A DNA stretch of 64,000 bases from Bordetella pseudohinzii (lineage in GTDB: Bacteria > Pseudomonadota > Gammaproteobacteria > Burkholderiales > Burkholderiaceae_B): assembly GCF_000657795.2 (NCBI RefSeq), contig NZ_JHEP02000009.1:62001-126000 (forward strand), given 5' to 3'. Numbering within the stretch: the first letter of the stretch is position 1; each line of letters opens with the position of its first letter. Below the pieces are notes generated by a model, which searched no databases, had not been told where the DNA came from, and saw only the letters and a list, made by a program, of their open reading frames with translations. Below, piece by piece: positions 1 to 9,685 of the stretch. Made by a program: the position numbers and the translations under genes.

Positions 1-1079
1 CCCCAGAACATATCGCCATGTTCGACCATCATCTGCGGACCCGGCTGGATGCCGTGGATGATGAGCGCGCCCAGCATCAGCGCCATCACCGGGTCGCCGG
101 GGATGCCCAGGCTCATGGTGGGGATGAAGCTGGTCTGGGTGGAGGCGCTGGTGGCGGCCTCCGGGCCGGCGATGCCTTCGATGGCGCCGCGGCCGAAGCG
201 CTGCGGTTCACGCGCCACTTTCTTCTCCGTGGCGTAGGAGATAAAGGAGGCGATCGTGGGGCCGGTGCCCGGCAGGATGCCGAAGGCCGCGCCGATGGCG
301 GTGCCGCGCACCAGCGCGCCGCGCGCCTGCTTGATGTCGCCGGGCTGGGGGCGCATGGCGCTCATGCTGATCTTGCTGGTGGCGATGCCGCCGCCGTCGC
401 CGATGCGGTTGATATTCTTCAGGAAGTCCGCGACGCCGAACAGGCCCATGGCCAGCGCGACGATCTGCAGGCCGTCGCTGAGCTCGAGGATGCCGAAATG
501 GAAGCGCATGGTGCCGGTGTTGACGTCGGTGCCGACCACGCCCAGCAGCAGGCCCACGACCACCATGGCCACGCCCTTGAGCGCGGAACCCTTGGCCAGC
601 GTGGCGCCGGCCAGCAGGCCCAGCATCATCATCGAGAAGTATTCGGCCGGACCGAACTTGAAGGCCACGTCCACCAGCATGGGCGAGAACAGAATCATCG
701 CCAGGATGCCCACCGATGCGCCGCAGAAGGACGAGAACATCAGCATGAACAGCGCCGAGCCGGCCTTGCCATTGCGCGCCAGCGGATTGCCGTCCAGGCA
801 GGCGACCGCGTGCGAGGCCGTGCCGGGCAGGTTGAGCATGATGGACGTGATGCCGCCGCCATACTGCGAGCCGTAATAGATGCCGGAAAGCATCACCAGG
901 GCCGCCGTGGGCGTCATGGTGTAGGTCAGCGGCAGCAGGATGGAGATGGCGGCCAGCACGCCCATGCCGGGCAGCACGCCGATCAGGTTGCCCATGAACA
1001 CGCCGAAGACCGCCCACAGCAGGTTGTCCAGGGCGAAGGCCACGCTGAAACCGTGGGCCAGGTTGTTGAGGATTTCCAT
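1..1079 (-). CDS. tctA: Tripartite tricarboxylate transporter large permease TctA (partial, C-terminus off window)
   Basis: Large membrane subunit of a TTT-family secondary transporter, which imports carboxylates delivered by a periplasmic Bug/TctC receptor. The reading frame is open from the ATG at 1079 to the window edge (about 359 codons of a protein usually near 500). The N-terminus reads MEILNNLAHGFSVAF, with the family motif GVLPGMG at residues 34-40 and a second ILPGTGPT motif near residue 266. Both are the paired glycine/proline loops typical of TctA, set among hydrophobic segments. It lies 7 bp downstream of tctB, so the two are co-transcribed. No tctC receptor gene adjoins them, so the cognate receptor is probably encoded elsewhere, possibly one of the four receptor genes in this window. 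Confidence 0.93.
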   Translation of the reverse strand, partial: MEILNNLAHGFSVAFALDNLLWAVFGVFMGNLIGVLPGMGVLAAISILLPLTYTMTPTAALVMLSGIYYGSQYGGGITSIMLNLPGTASHAVACLDGNPLARNGKAGSALFMLMFSSFCGASVGILAMILFSPMLVDVAFKFGPAEYFSMMMLGLLAGATLAKGSALKGVAMVVVGLLLGVVGTDVNTGTMRFHFGILELSDGLQIVALAMGLFGVADFLKNINRIGDGGGIATSKISMSAMRPQPGDIKQARGALVRGTAIGAAFGILPGTGPTIASFISYATEKKVAREPQRFGRGAIEGIAGPEAATSASTQTSFIPTMSLGIPGDPVMALMLGALIIHGIQPGPQMMVEHGDMFW

Positions 1080-1086
1080 GGTGTGC

Positions 1087-1557
1087 TCAGCCCCAGCGGA
1101 ACAGCGGGAACTGCAGTTGCAGGCCCCAGGAGAAAATGGCGACGCCCAGGATGGTCACGCCGACGGCAAGAAGGGCCGCGCTCTTGAGGGTGTGCTGGCG
1201 GTCGCCGAGCGCGGAGATGAAGACCAGCGCCAGCGTGGCGGGCACGAGGCCGCCGTACTGGCCCAGCAGCATGAAGGCGGCCAGCCCGCCGGTGATGCAG
1301 CCCCAGCCGCGCCATTGGGGCGGGGCCTCGTGTTCGGCGGCTTCGGCTGGGTCTTCCTCGGGGCTGCGGCTGCGGGCGATGGCCAGGCCCAGCAACGCCA
1401 GCAACACACCCAGAATGGCCGGAAACAGGCCGGGGCCCATGCGGGCCAGCGTCCCGAGCGGGTAGGTGGTGGCCAGGGCGAAAGCGCCCAGCCCCAACAC
1501 GATCATGGTTCCGCCTGCCACCCACTCCCGGCGGGCAGGCCTTGGCTCTTGCTGCAT
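1087..1557 (-). CDS. tctB: Tripartite tricarboxylate transporter small permease TctB
   Basis: Small membrane subunit (156 aa) of the TTT transporter, partner of TctA. After a short basic N-terminus it has a hydrophobic helix (residues 14-30), then the characteristic YPLGTLARMGPGLFP segment (about 32-47), a second helix, a charged cytoplasmic loop (about 65-80), and two more hydrophobic helices at the C-terminus. This four-helix pattern and length fit TctB. The ATG at 1557 has a good ribosome binding site (AAGAGGAGA) upstream. It is the first gene of a tctB-tctA operon. Confidence 0.9.
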   Translation of the reverse strand: MQQEPRPARREWVAGGTMIVLGLGAFALATTYPLGTLARMGPGLFPAILGVLLALLGLAIARSRSPEEDPAEAAEHEAPPQWRGWGCITGGLAAFMLLGQYGGLVPATLALVFISALGDRQHTLKSAALLAVGVTILGVAIFSWGLQLQFPLFRWG

Positions 1558-1666
1558 CCTCGTCTCTCCTCTTGCTTGGCTGACGGATGTCTTAATCCAA
1601 GCTGACGTTGGGTTGAAAAGGCGTGCAGTCTAAAAGCCGAAACTTCCGTTCTGCTTTCAATCGTCG

Positions 1667-1724
1667 CTTAAGTGGCGCTAATTTACGGGAAAATACCTAT
1701 AACTTTCATTAAGCTTTCTTTAAG
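1667..1724 (-). promoter_or_regulatory. A/T-rich promoter region of tctBA with CTTAA direct repeats
   Basis: In an otherwise GC-rich window, the stretch upstream of tctB is A/T-rich. On the - strand it has two CTTAA boxes with an 11-bp period (+ strand TTAAG at 1709-1713 and 1720-1724) and a CTTAAG palindrome at 1667-1672. Direct repeats about one helical turn apart are typical of OmpR-type response regulators, and tctCBA operons elsewhere are controlled by the TctD/TctE two-component pair. Assigning the repeats to such a regulator is inference; no regulator gene is adjacent. Confidence 0.3.
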
Positions 1725-1777
1725 GTGTCGGAGTGGAAAGGCGGCGCGCGGCGCCGGGCATCCCGGGAGCGCGGCGC

Positions 1778-1805
1778 AAAAAAAAGCGGCCCGCAGGCCG
1801 CTTTT
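1778..1805 (-). terminator. Rho-independent terminator of icd
   Basis: Read on the - strand, a six-base-pair GC stem (GCGGCC / GGCCGC, 1786-1791 with 1796-1801) and a four-base loop are followed directly by eight T residues (the A run at 1778-1785 on the + strand). It starts about 20 bp after the icd stop codon. This is a textbook intrinsic terminator and separates icd from tctBA. Confidence 0.92.
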
Positions 1806-1823
1806 GGGTCATGCCGACAGCGT

Positions 1824-4351
<2,528 letters not shown>

Positions 4352-4975
4352 TCAGGGACGGATACCGTCGCGCGGCGCGGCCGCGTGCGGCCGGTGCCGG
4401 CCGGCCTGGCCGCGCCGCGGGGCCAGGCGCAGCAGGGTGTCGAGGGTCCAGCCCCGGCCGCAGAGGATGCGCCGGGTATGCAGGTCGTCCAGGGTGCCGG
4501 GGTCGGGCCGGCGCGGCAGGCCGTAGAGCCGTTTGTCGGCGACGCGGACATAGCCGGATTCGTGGCGGGCGGCCAGGGCCTGCCAGAGCGCATGGGCCCC
4601 CGGCGACTGGCGCGCGCCGCTCATGAGGCAATAGCCGGCCTGCAGTTCGCGCTGGTAGAGGCTGGCGGCCAGGCCCCGGCGCTGGTAGGCGGCGCGCAGG
4701 CGCGCATGCGGCGAACGCAAGACCCCGTCGATGCGCCGGTTGACCTCGATGAGGCGGTTGAAGACGATGCAGCCCGCCAGCCGGCCCTGGTCCGCATCCT
4801 CGATATAGACGAAGAACTCGCCATCGGCCTCCTGGCGCCAGACCCGCAGAGGCGCGGGCAGGGCCGCGGCCAGGGCCCGGGCGGGATCCAGCCGGCCGGC
4901 ATCGCGCAGCCGGGTTTCCAGGGCGTCCAGTTCGGTTTCGACAGCGGCGATATCCCATTGCACATCGATTCTCAT
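4352..4975 (-). CDS. GNAT-like acetyltransferase family protein, coupled to the hexapeptide-repeat protein
   Basis: A 207-aa cytoplasmic protein. The centre contains YQRRGLAASLYQRELQ (about residues 95-110), which matches GNAT motif A (Q/R-x-x-G-x-A followed by a helix), the acetyl-CoA pyrophosphate loop. The following segment (SPGAHALWQALA, about 122-134) resembles the second conserved GNAT helix. The N-terminal third (residues 1-45) is predicted helical and not recognisable, and the C-terminal 30 residues are Arg/Pro-rich and probably disordered. Its ATG overlaps the stop codon of the preceding gene (ATGA), so the two are translated together and probably act together. The acyl acceptor is unknown. 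The fold assignment rests on one motif, so confidence in function is moderate. Confidence 0.6.
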   Translation of the reverse strand: MRIDVQWDIAAVETELDALETRLRDAGRLDPARALAAALPAPLRVWRQEADGEFFVYIEDADQGRLAGCIVFNRLIEVNRRIDGVLRSPHARLRAAYQRRGLAASLYQRELQAGYCLMSGARQSPGAHALWQALAARHESGYVRVADKRLYGLPRRPDPGTLDDLHTRRILCGRGWTLDTLLRLAPRRGQAGRHRPHAAAPRDGIRP

Positions 4976-5856
4976 GCCGCCTGTCCCAGGCCGGGCAGGG
5001 GGCCGGCCCAGCAGCCGCTGCGCAGTTCGCGCGGCGGCCGCGCGGCGTGCACGCGCGCGCTGGATTCCCAGGCGTGTTCGCAGACCTCGACGCCGGCATA
5101 GACGCCATAGCCTTCGCCGGCCTGGATGCGGCCCTCGGCGGCCAGGCTTTCGCCGGCGCGGATGCTGCCTTCGGCCAGGATGTCGCCGCGCGCCTTGATG
5201 CCCCAGCCGGCGCCCAGGTGGCCGCCGGCGCGCACGTCGGCGCCGCATTCGATGCCATGGCCGGCCTGCAGGCGCTGGGCCGCGTCGATGCCGCCGCCAG
5301 CGCGCAGGCCTTTGGCGCAACAGAAGTCGTCCAGCGCGGTGAGCGATTCGCCCACGATGCAGTCGCCGCCCACCTCGGCCGCGCCGCGGCACAGCAGTTC
5401 CCAGCCCGCGCGCAGGGCTTCGCAGTCCAGTTCAGCGCCGGTTTCGATATTCCACTCGGCCTGGATGAGGCCGCCGGCCTGCAGCTTGCCCTCGGCGCGC
5501 AGCGAGGCGCCGCACTTGATGTCGCCGCCGGCCACGATGGCGCCGCCGGAGGTGATGCCGCCGCCAGCGTGGATGTCGCGGCCGGCGCGCAGCAGGCCGC
5601 CGACCTCGATGCTGCCGCGCACCCGGATCGTGCCGGCAAAGACCAGGGCCTCGGCGTTGACCTGGTCCAGGGTCAGGACGGCGTCGGTGGGGCCGAACTG
5701 GTCCAGGAGCCAGCAGGCGTCATTGACGCGGTCGTCGGCCACCAGCGCGTCGAGCAGTTCCTGGTAGCTGCTGTCCTGGCGGGCATGGCGGACGTACCAG
5801 CGAAAACCGTCCGCGCAGGGCTGTTTGGCCTTGATGAAAGCCTTGGTGATGTCCAT
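4972..5856 (-). CDS. Hexapeptide-repeat (beta-helix) protein with a unique N-terminal domain
   Basis: A 294-aa protein of unknown function. Residues 1-65 form a compact Trp/Tyr-rich, probably helical domain containing KQPCADGFRWYVRHARQD. From about residue 70 to 255 the chain is built from six-residue units of the form (I/L/V)-x-A-G-x-x, for example IHAGGG, IVAGGD, LQAGGL, IQAGEG, interrupted near 150-185. Such regular hexapeptides are expected to fold as a beta-helix of the left-handed or bactofilin-like type. The last 25 residues are Arg/Pro-rich. No signal peptide or membrane helix is seen, so it should be cytoplasmic. It is the first gene of a two-gene unit with the GNAT-like protein. It could be a scaffold, polymer-forming or protective protein, but the sequence alone does not decide. 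Confidence 0.75.
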   Translation of the reverse strand: MDITKAFIKAKQPCADGFRWYVRHARQDSSYQELLDALVADDRVNDACWLLDQFGPTDAVLTLDQVNAEALVFAGTIRVRGSIEVGGLLRAGRDIHAGGGITSGGAIVAGGDIKCGASLRAEGKLQAGGLIQAEWNIETGAELDCEALRAGWELLCRGAAEVGGDCIVGESLTALDDFCCAKGLRAGGGIDAAQRLQAGHGIECGADVRAGGHLGAGWGIKARGDILAEGSIRAGESLAAEGRIQAGEGYGVYAGVEVCEHAWESSARVHAARPPRELRSGCWAGPLPGLGQAA

Positions 5857-6203
5857 GCGTATTCCTACCGCCCGCCTTGGAGCGGGACGACAAGCGCGCC
5901 GGCAGGGGCGCGCAGTTGGGCGCGGGCTATGCCCGACGACCTGGAGGAAATGCGCTTAGGGGAGGGTGCTGAGGTCGCCGGGCTTAATCATCTGCGGCGA
6001 GGAGGGGCGTGGTGCCGGCCTGGCGGCCACGCGGCAGCGCGCCGCGCAGCGGAGCGGGCGTGCAATCCAGGCGGGCGGCATACACGAGGCGGGTCATGGC
6101 CCGGGATTGTACAAGGCTGTCTTGGAAAGCGCAGCCCGCGCGGGCTGGCGAAGCGCGGGGCGCGCTTGGCATAATCGCGGCATTCGCATTGCGGGGAATA
6201 ATC
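5857..6203. other. Divergent intergenic region between the repeat protein and the carboxypeptidase
   Basis: 347 bp separating two divergent genes. A CATAAT hexamer near 6170-6175 is a plausible -10 box for the + strand carboxypeptidase. A 37-codon - strand reading frame (6097 to 5987) lacks a ribosome binding site and is probably not a gene. No RNA gene or repeat was recognised. Confidence 0.35.
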
Positions 6204-7286
6204 ATGATCGATGCCTGGGACCGCCGTCGTTTTCTCGGCCTGGCCGGCGCCTCGGCCGCGCTGGCCCTGGCCGGTTGCGCGGCGCGGCCGACGCGCGCGC
6301 CGCGTGTCCCGCGCGCCGCCGCGCCCGCCGCGCCGCCCCTGCCTGGGGCGCGGGCGGTGCCGGCGCTCAAGCCTGGCGCGGTGGTGGCGGTGGTGGCGCC
6401 GGCCTCGGCCGCCGAGGGCGCGGCCGAGGACGCCGCGCAATGGCTGGCGGGCCGCGGCTACGAGCCCAGGCTGCTGGTGGGCGCGCGCATGGACGCGCCC
6501 TACGATTACCTGGCCGGCCCCGACAGCCTGCGGCTGGCGCAGCTGCACGCCGCCTTCGCCGCCCCGGAGGTCGGCGCCGTATGGTGTCTGCAGGGAGGGT
6601 TCGGCTCCTGGCGTCTGCTGGACCAGATCGATTACGCCATGATCCGCCAGCATCCCAAGCCCTTCATCGGCTATAGCGACATCACGGCGCTGCATCTGGC
6701 CTTGCAGCGGCGCACGGGTTTCGTGACCTTCCATGGGCCCATGCTGGGCCAGGACTTCATCCATGGGCGCGAAGCGCCGACCGAAAGCCTGGCCTGGGCC
6801 ATGCTGGGCGGCCAGCTGGGCGAGGGCAGCTGGATAGAGGCGCCGGCGTCCAGCCAGCTCGTCGCGCTGGCGCCCGGGCAGGCCAGCGGCCGGCTGGCCG
6901 GCGGCAATCTCGCCCTGATGTGCGCGCTGATGGGCAGCGACGACGAGATCGACACGCGCGGCGCCATCCTCTTCATCGAGGACGTCAATGAATTGCCGCC
7001 CCGGGTCGACCGCATGCTTGCGCAGCTGGCCGCGGCCGGCAAGTTCGACGGCGTGGCCGGCGTGCTGGTGGGCAATTTCACGCGCGGCGCGCCGGGCAGC
7101 GATCCGGGCGGGCAGAGCCTGTACTGGCCCATTCTGCGCGAGGCTTTGCAGGGCCTGGGCGTGCCGGTGCTGGCCGGCTGGCCCAGCGGGCACTGGGATC
7201 CCAACCTCATGCTGCCGCTGGGCGCGCGCGTCACCCTGGATGCCAGCCGGGGCGCCCTGCGCCTGGACCAGGCCGTGGTGACTTGA
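6204..7286 (+). CDS. Exported LD-carboxypeptidase (peptidase S66 / LdcA family), Tat lipoprotein
   Basis: Serine peptidase of the muramoyltetrapeptide carboxypeptidase family, which removes the terminal D-Ala from peptidoglycan tetrapeptides. The catalytic elements are recognisable: the nucleophile Ser in IGYSDIT (about residue 155), the Glu in ILFIEDVNE (about 258) and the His in PSGHWDPN (about 332). The N-terminus has a twin-arginine motif (DRRRFLGLAG) followed by a hydrophobic stretch and a lipobox (LAGC, Cys near residue 26). The protein is therefore predicted to be a membrane-anchored periplasmic lipoprotein rather than the usual cytoplasmic LdcA. The ATG at 6204 is chosen because it places this signal at the start. 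A small gene follows 12 bp downstream with a strong ribosome binding site. Confidence 0.9.
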   Translation: MIDAWDRRRFLGLAGASAALALAGCAARPTRAPRVPRAAAPAAPPLPGARAVPALKPGAVVAVVAPASAAEGAAEDAAQWLAGRGYEPRLLVGARMDAPYDYLAGPDSLRLAQLHAAFAAPEVGAVWCLQGGFGSWRLLDQIDYAMIRQHPKPFIGYSDITALHLALQRRTGFVTFHGPMLGQDFIHGREAPTESLAWAMLGGQLGEGSWIEAPASSQLVALAPGQASGRLAGGNLALMCALMGSDDEIDTRGAILFIEDVNELPPRVDRMLAQLAAAGKFDGVAGVLVGNFTRGAPGSDPGGQSLYWPILREALQGLGVPVLAGWPSGHWDPNLMLPLGARVTLDASRGALRLDQAVVT

Positions 7287-7298
7287 AGGGAGGCGGAC

Positions 7299-7493
7299 AT
7301 GGACCGGGGATTCGAGGGCGTGCGCCCGGCATCGGAGTCGTCGATCGAGATCGGCTTCGTTTTCGAGGGCCGGCATTGCGTCGAGCGTTTGCGGCTGAAG
7401 CCGACGGCGGCCAATCTGAAGCGGGCGGCCGAGCGGCGCCGGGAGATCCTGGCGGCCATCGCGCGCGGCGACTATGCGCCGCCGGCCAAGTGA
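7299..7493 (+). CDS. Free-standing integrase-type Arm DNA-binding domain (DUF3596-like)
   Basis: A 64-aa protein. Residues about 15-60 (IEIGFVFEGRHCVERLRLKP followed by TAANLKRAAERRREILAAI) match the N-terminal Arm-binding domain of tyrosine recombinases: a three-stranded sheet with the F-x-F/Y-x-G-x-R/H pattern, then the PT-x-x-NLK-x-A helix. In integrases this domain is followed by a core-binding and a catalytic domain, but here the frame stops after it. The ribosome binding site AAGGGAGG is strong and sits 12 bp after the carboxypeptidase stop, so it looks expressed rather than decayed. No recombinase catalytic domain, att-like repeat or phage gene is nearby. It may be a domesticated DNA-binding protein or an integrase relic. 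Confidence 0.75.
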   Translation: MDRGFEGVRPASESSIEIGFVFEGRHCVERLRLKPTAANLKRAAERRREILAAIARGDYAPPAK

Positions 7494-7566
7494 TGTCGGG
7501 AGCCGGCTTGCGCGGGGCGCAGGCCGCGGCTAGGATCGTTGCATCGCCTCATGACCGCCGACCATC

Positions 7567-8595
7567 ATGGACCCGCTCATCTCCCAACTTGCCGCTTCGC
7601 TGCCCGCGGCCAAAACCCTGGAGCAGCTCACCCGGCCCTTGCTGGACATGCTGGGCGTGGTCACCGGCATGGAGTCCACCTATCTGACTTCCATCGATCT
7701 GCAGAGAAACGTCCAGCAGGTGCGTTACGCGCGCAACGAGGGCGCGATGGAGATTCCCGAAGGCCTGGAGGTCGATTGGTCGGACACCTTGTGCCGGCGG
7801 GCCCTGGACGAAGGCTGTCAATACACGGCCGACGTGGGGCAGCGCTGGGGCGATTCGGATGCCGCGCGCGCCCTGGGCATACAGACCTACCTGAGCGCGC
7901 CGGTGCGCGCCGAGGACGGCCGTCTGCTGGGCACGATCTGCGCGGCCAGCGCCGCCGTCAAGCCGCTGTCGGCGGAGGCCCGGGCCGCGATCACGCTGTT
8001 TTCCAGTCTGGTGGCCGGCTTCATCGAACGCGAGATGCTGATGCGCGAGCTGCAGGATGCCAATCAGTCGCTGCGCGATGTGGCGCTGCGCGATGCGCTG
8101 ACGGGCCTGCCCAACCGGCGCGCGCTCTACGAAACGCTGGACATGGCGCTGGCGCGCGCGGCGGCCAGCGGCGACACGGTGCTGGTGGGCCTGATGGACC
8201 TGGATGGTTTCAAGCAGATCAACGATACGCATGGGCACCAGACGGGCGACGCGCTGTTGTGCGCGCTGGGCAGGCGGGTGGCGGGCGCCCTGCGCCCCGG
8301 CGACGTATTGGGCCGGCTGGGCGGTGATGAATTCATGCTGGTCGCGCCCGGGCCGGCTGATCGCGCCCAGGCCGACGAGGCGGCCGACATGCTGCAGCGG
8401 CGCATGCAGGCCGAATCGGTAGGCGAGTATGCCTTGGGCGGGCTGCGCCTGGCCTATGGCGGCGCCAGCGTGGGCGTGGCGGTGGTCAGCCCGGGCGCGG
8501 ACGCCGATCACGCCGTGCTGTTGGCCGATGCGCGCATGTACGAAGCCAAGCGCGTGCGCCGCGTCCGGCCCCAGGGCAATTCCGGCGTGGCATGA
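7567..8595 (+). CDS. GAF-domain diguanylate cyclase
   Basis: Cytoplasmic signalling enzyme making cyclic di-GMP from GTP. Residues about 15-160 form a GAF sensor domain. After a short linker helix (about 160-178), the GGDEF domain runs from DALTGLPNRRAL (about 180) to the end. The active site GGDEF is intact (LGRLGGDEFMLV, about 255), and an RPGD inhibitory site lies five residues before it, so product feedback inhibition is expected. There are no membrane segments, so the ligand sensed by GAF must be cytosolic. It follows the Arm-domain gene by about 70 bp and ends 13 bp from the convergent AraC gene. Confidence 0.92.
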   Translation: MDPLISQLAASLPAAKTLEQLTRPLLDMLGVVTGMESTYLTSIDLQRNVQQVRYARNEGAMEIPEGLEVDWSDTLCRRALDEGCQYTADVGQRWGDSDAARALGIQTYLSAPVRAEDGRLLGTICAASAAVKPLSAEARAAITLFSSLVAGFIEREMLMRELQDANQSLRDVALRDALTGLPNRRALYETLDMALARAAASGDTVLVGLMDLDGFKQINDTHGHQTGDALLCALGRRVAGALRPGDVLGRLGGDEFMLVAPGPADRAQADEAADMLQRRMQAESVGEYALGGLRLAYGGASVGVAVVSPGADADHAVLLADARMYEAKRVRRVRPQGNSGVA

Positions 8596-8608
8596 CGACG
8601 CGGCGGGT

Positions 8609-9556
8609 TTAGCTTGGCCCGGCCGGCCGGGCCCCGGCCTGGCGCGGCGCGATGCCATAGGCGCGCCGGAAAGCCGTCGAGAAATTGGCCGGGCTGCCAT
8701 AGCCGGCGATTTCGGCCGCGCGCGCCACGCTCACGCCGTCGCGCTCCAGCGCGGCGCGCGCCCGGCGCAGGCGCGCATCGCGCCGGTATTCGTCCACCGC
8801 GCTGTTCCAGGCGGCGCGGAAGTGCCTTTGCAGCGTGTTGACGCTCAAGTGGTAGCGCGCCGCGATCTGAGCCAATGACCATTCGTCGGCCGCGCCGCTT
8901 TCCAGGAGTTCGCGCACCTGCGCCATGCGCAGGAATTTCCGGCGGCTGAGCGGGTTCGCCGTGGCGGACGGCTGGCCCAGCACGCTGGCCGCCTCGCGCA
9001 GCAGTTCAAGCGCGCGCGCTTCGAGATAGAGCGGCAGGAGATCCGGATCCTGGCGCGGCGGATGCAGGAGCTGCTGCAAGCGGGCCAGGCCATTGCGCGA
9101 CAAGGGCCAGCGCCGCGGCTGCAGCGGCGCCAGCTGGCGCAGGGCGCCATCGGGCCGCAGGCGGGCGGCCAGCCATGGCGGCGAGACGGACAGCATGACA
9201 GCGCGCTCGATGTCGCCCCGGCGCGATTGCCGCAGCAATTCAAAGCTCGCCGGCGTGCTCCAGGCCAGGCCATGGCCGGCCAGGGAGGCGCGCCGCGCCA
9301 ACACCACACCCTCCACGCTCAGGTCCGCGCCGCCGCTCAAAGCCATCACGATGTGCAGGCCGGGGCCTTCCTGGCTGCGCAGGGCAATCCCTTGCACATC
9401 GCGCCAGTCCATGCGGCGCAGCACCAGGCCGGCGCCCAACTCATGTGTTTCGCACATGCCCTCGAAGCGGGCCGGGCTCGCGCGCCCCGCGCCCAGGTAG
9501 CGGTTGGCGGCGGCGGTTCCCGCCTTTGGTGCTGGGACAAAGCTTTGTGGTGGCAC
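8609..9556 (-). CDS. bfeR: AraC-family regulator of the enterobactin receptor (BfeR-like)
   Basis: Transcription regulator of 315 aa. The C-terminal 100 residues hold the two AraC helix-turn-helix motifs, including WSLAQIAARYHLSVNTLQRH (about 230-250) and VARAAEIAGYGSPANFSTAF (about 278-298). The N-terminal 200 residues are a divergent ligand-binding domain of the PchR/AlcR type. It is transcribed divergently from a ferric-enterobactin receptor gene, the arrangement of bfeR and bfeA in Bordetella, where BfeR activates the receptor gene in response to enterobactin. The reported start is a GTG with a weak ribosome binding site. The internal ATG (MCETHELG, residue 34) is an alternative. Confidence 0.82.
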   Translation of the reverse strand: MPPQSFVPAPKAGTAAANRYLGAGRASPARFEGMCETHELGAGLVLRRMDWRDVQGIALRSQEGPGLHIVMALSGGADLSVEGVVLARRASLAGHGLAWSTPASFELLRQSRRGDIERAVMLSVSPPWLAARLRPDGALRQLAPLQPRRWPLSRNGLARLQQLLHPPRQDPDLLPLYLEARALELLREAASVLGQPSATANPLSRRKFLRMAQVRELLESGAADEWSLAQIAARYHLSVNTLQRHFRAAWNSAVDEYRRDARLRRARAALERDGVSVARAAEIAGYGSPANFSTAFRRAYGIAPRQAGARPAGPS

Positions 9557-9602
9557 GGCAAATGTTTCTCAATATCAAGCTGACATAATCATGAACGACA
9601 AA

Positions 9603-9617
9603 TGGTATTACAAATCA
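9603..9617. promoter_or_regulatory. Candidate Fur box in the bfeR-bfeA intergenic region
   Basis: The sequence TGGTATTACAAATCA matches 9 of 14 defined positions of the 7-1-7 Fur consensus (TGATAAT-N-ATTATCA). It lies in an A/T-rich pocket 70-85 bp upstream of the receptor start. Iron repression of siderophore receptor genes by Fur is well established, which is why this site is listed. The match itself is only moderate. Confidence 0.35.
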
Positions 9618-9685
9618 TTCCTAATTAGAAAGGCCTGTCCCTAAATATTGCATAGCGGACGGCCGGGTCACACAGGAGTTTTCGC

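Noticed and set aside
5987-6097. 37-codon - strand frame in the gap before the carboxypeptidase
   Set aside because: No ribosome binding site, Arg/Ala-rich composition, no recognisable family.
8617-8634. GC palindrome GGCCCGGCCGGCCGGGCC at the 3' end of the AraC gene
   Set aside because: Lies inside coding sequence and lacks a T-run on either side, so it is not a convincing bidirectional terminator.
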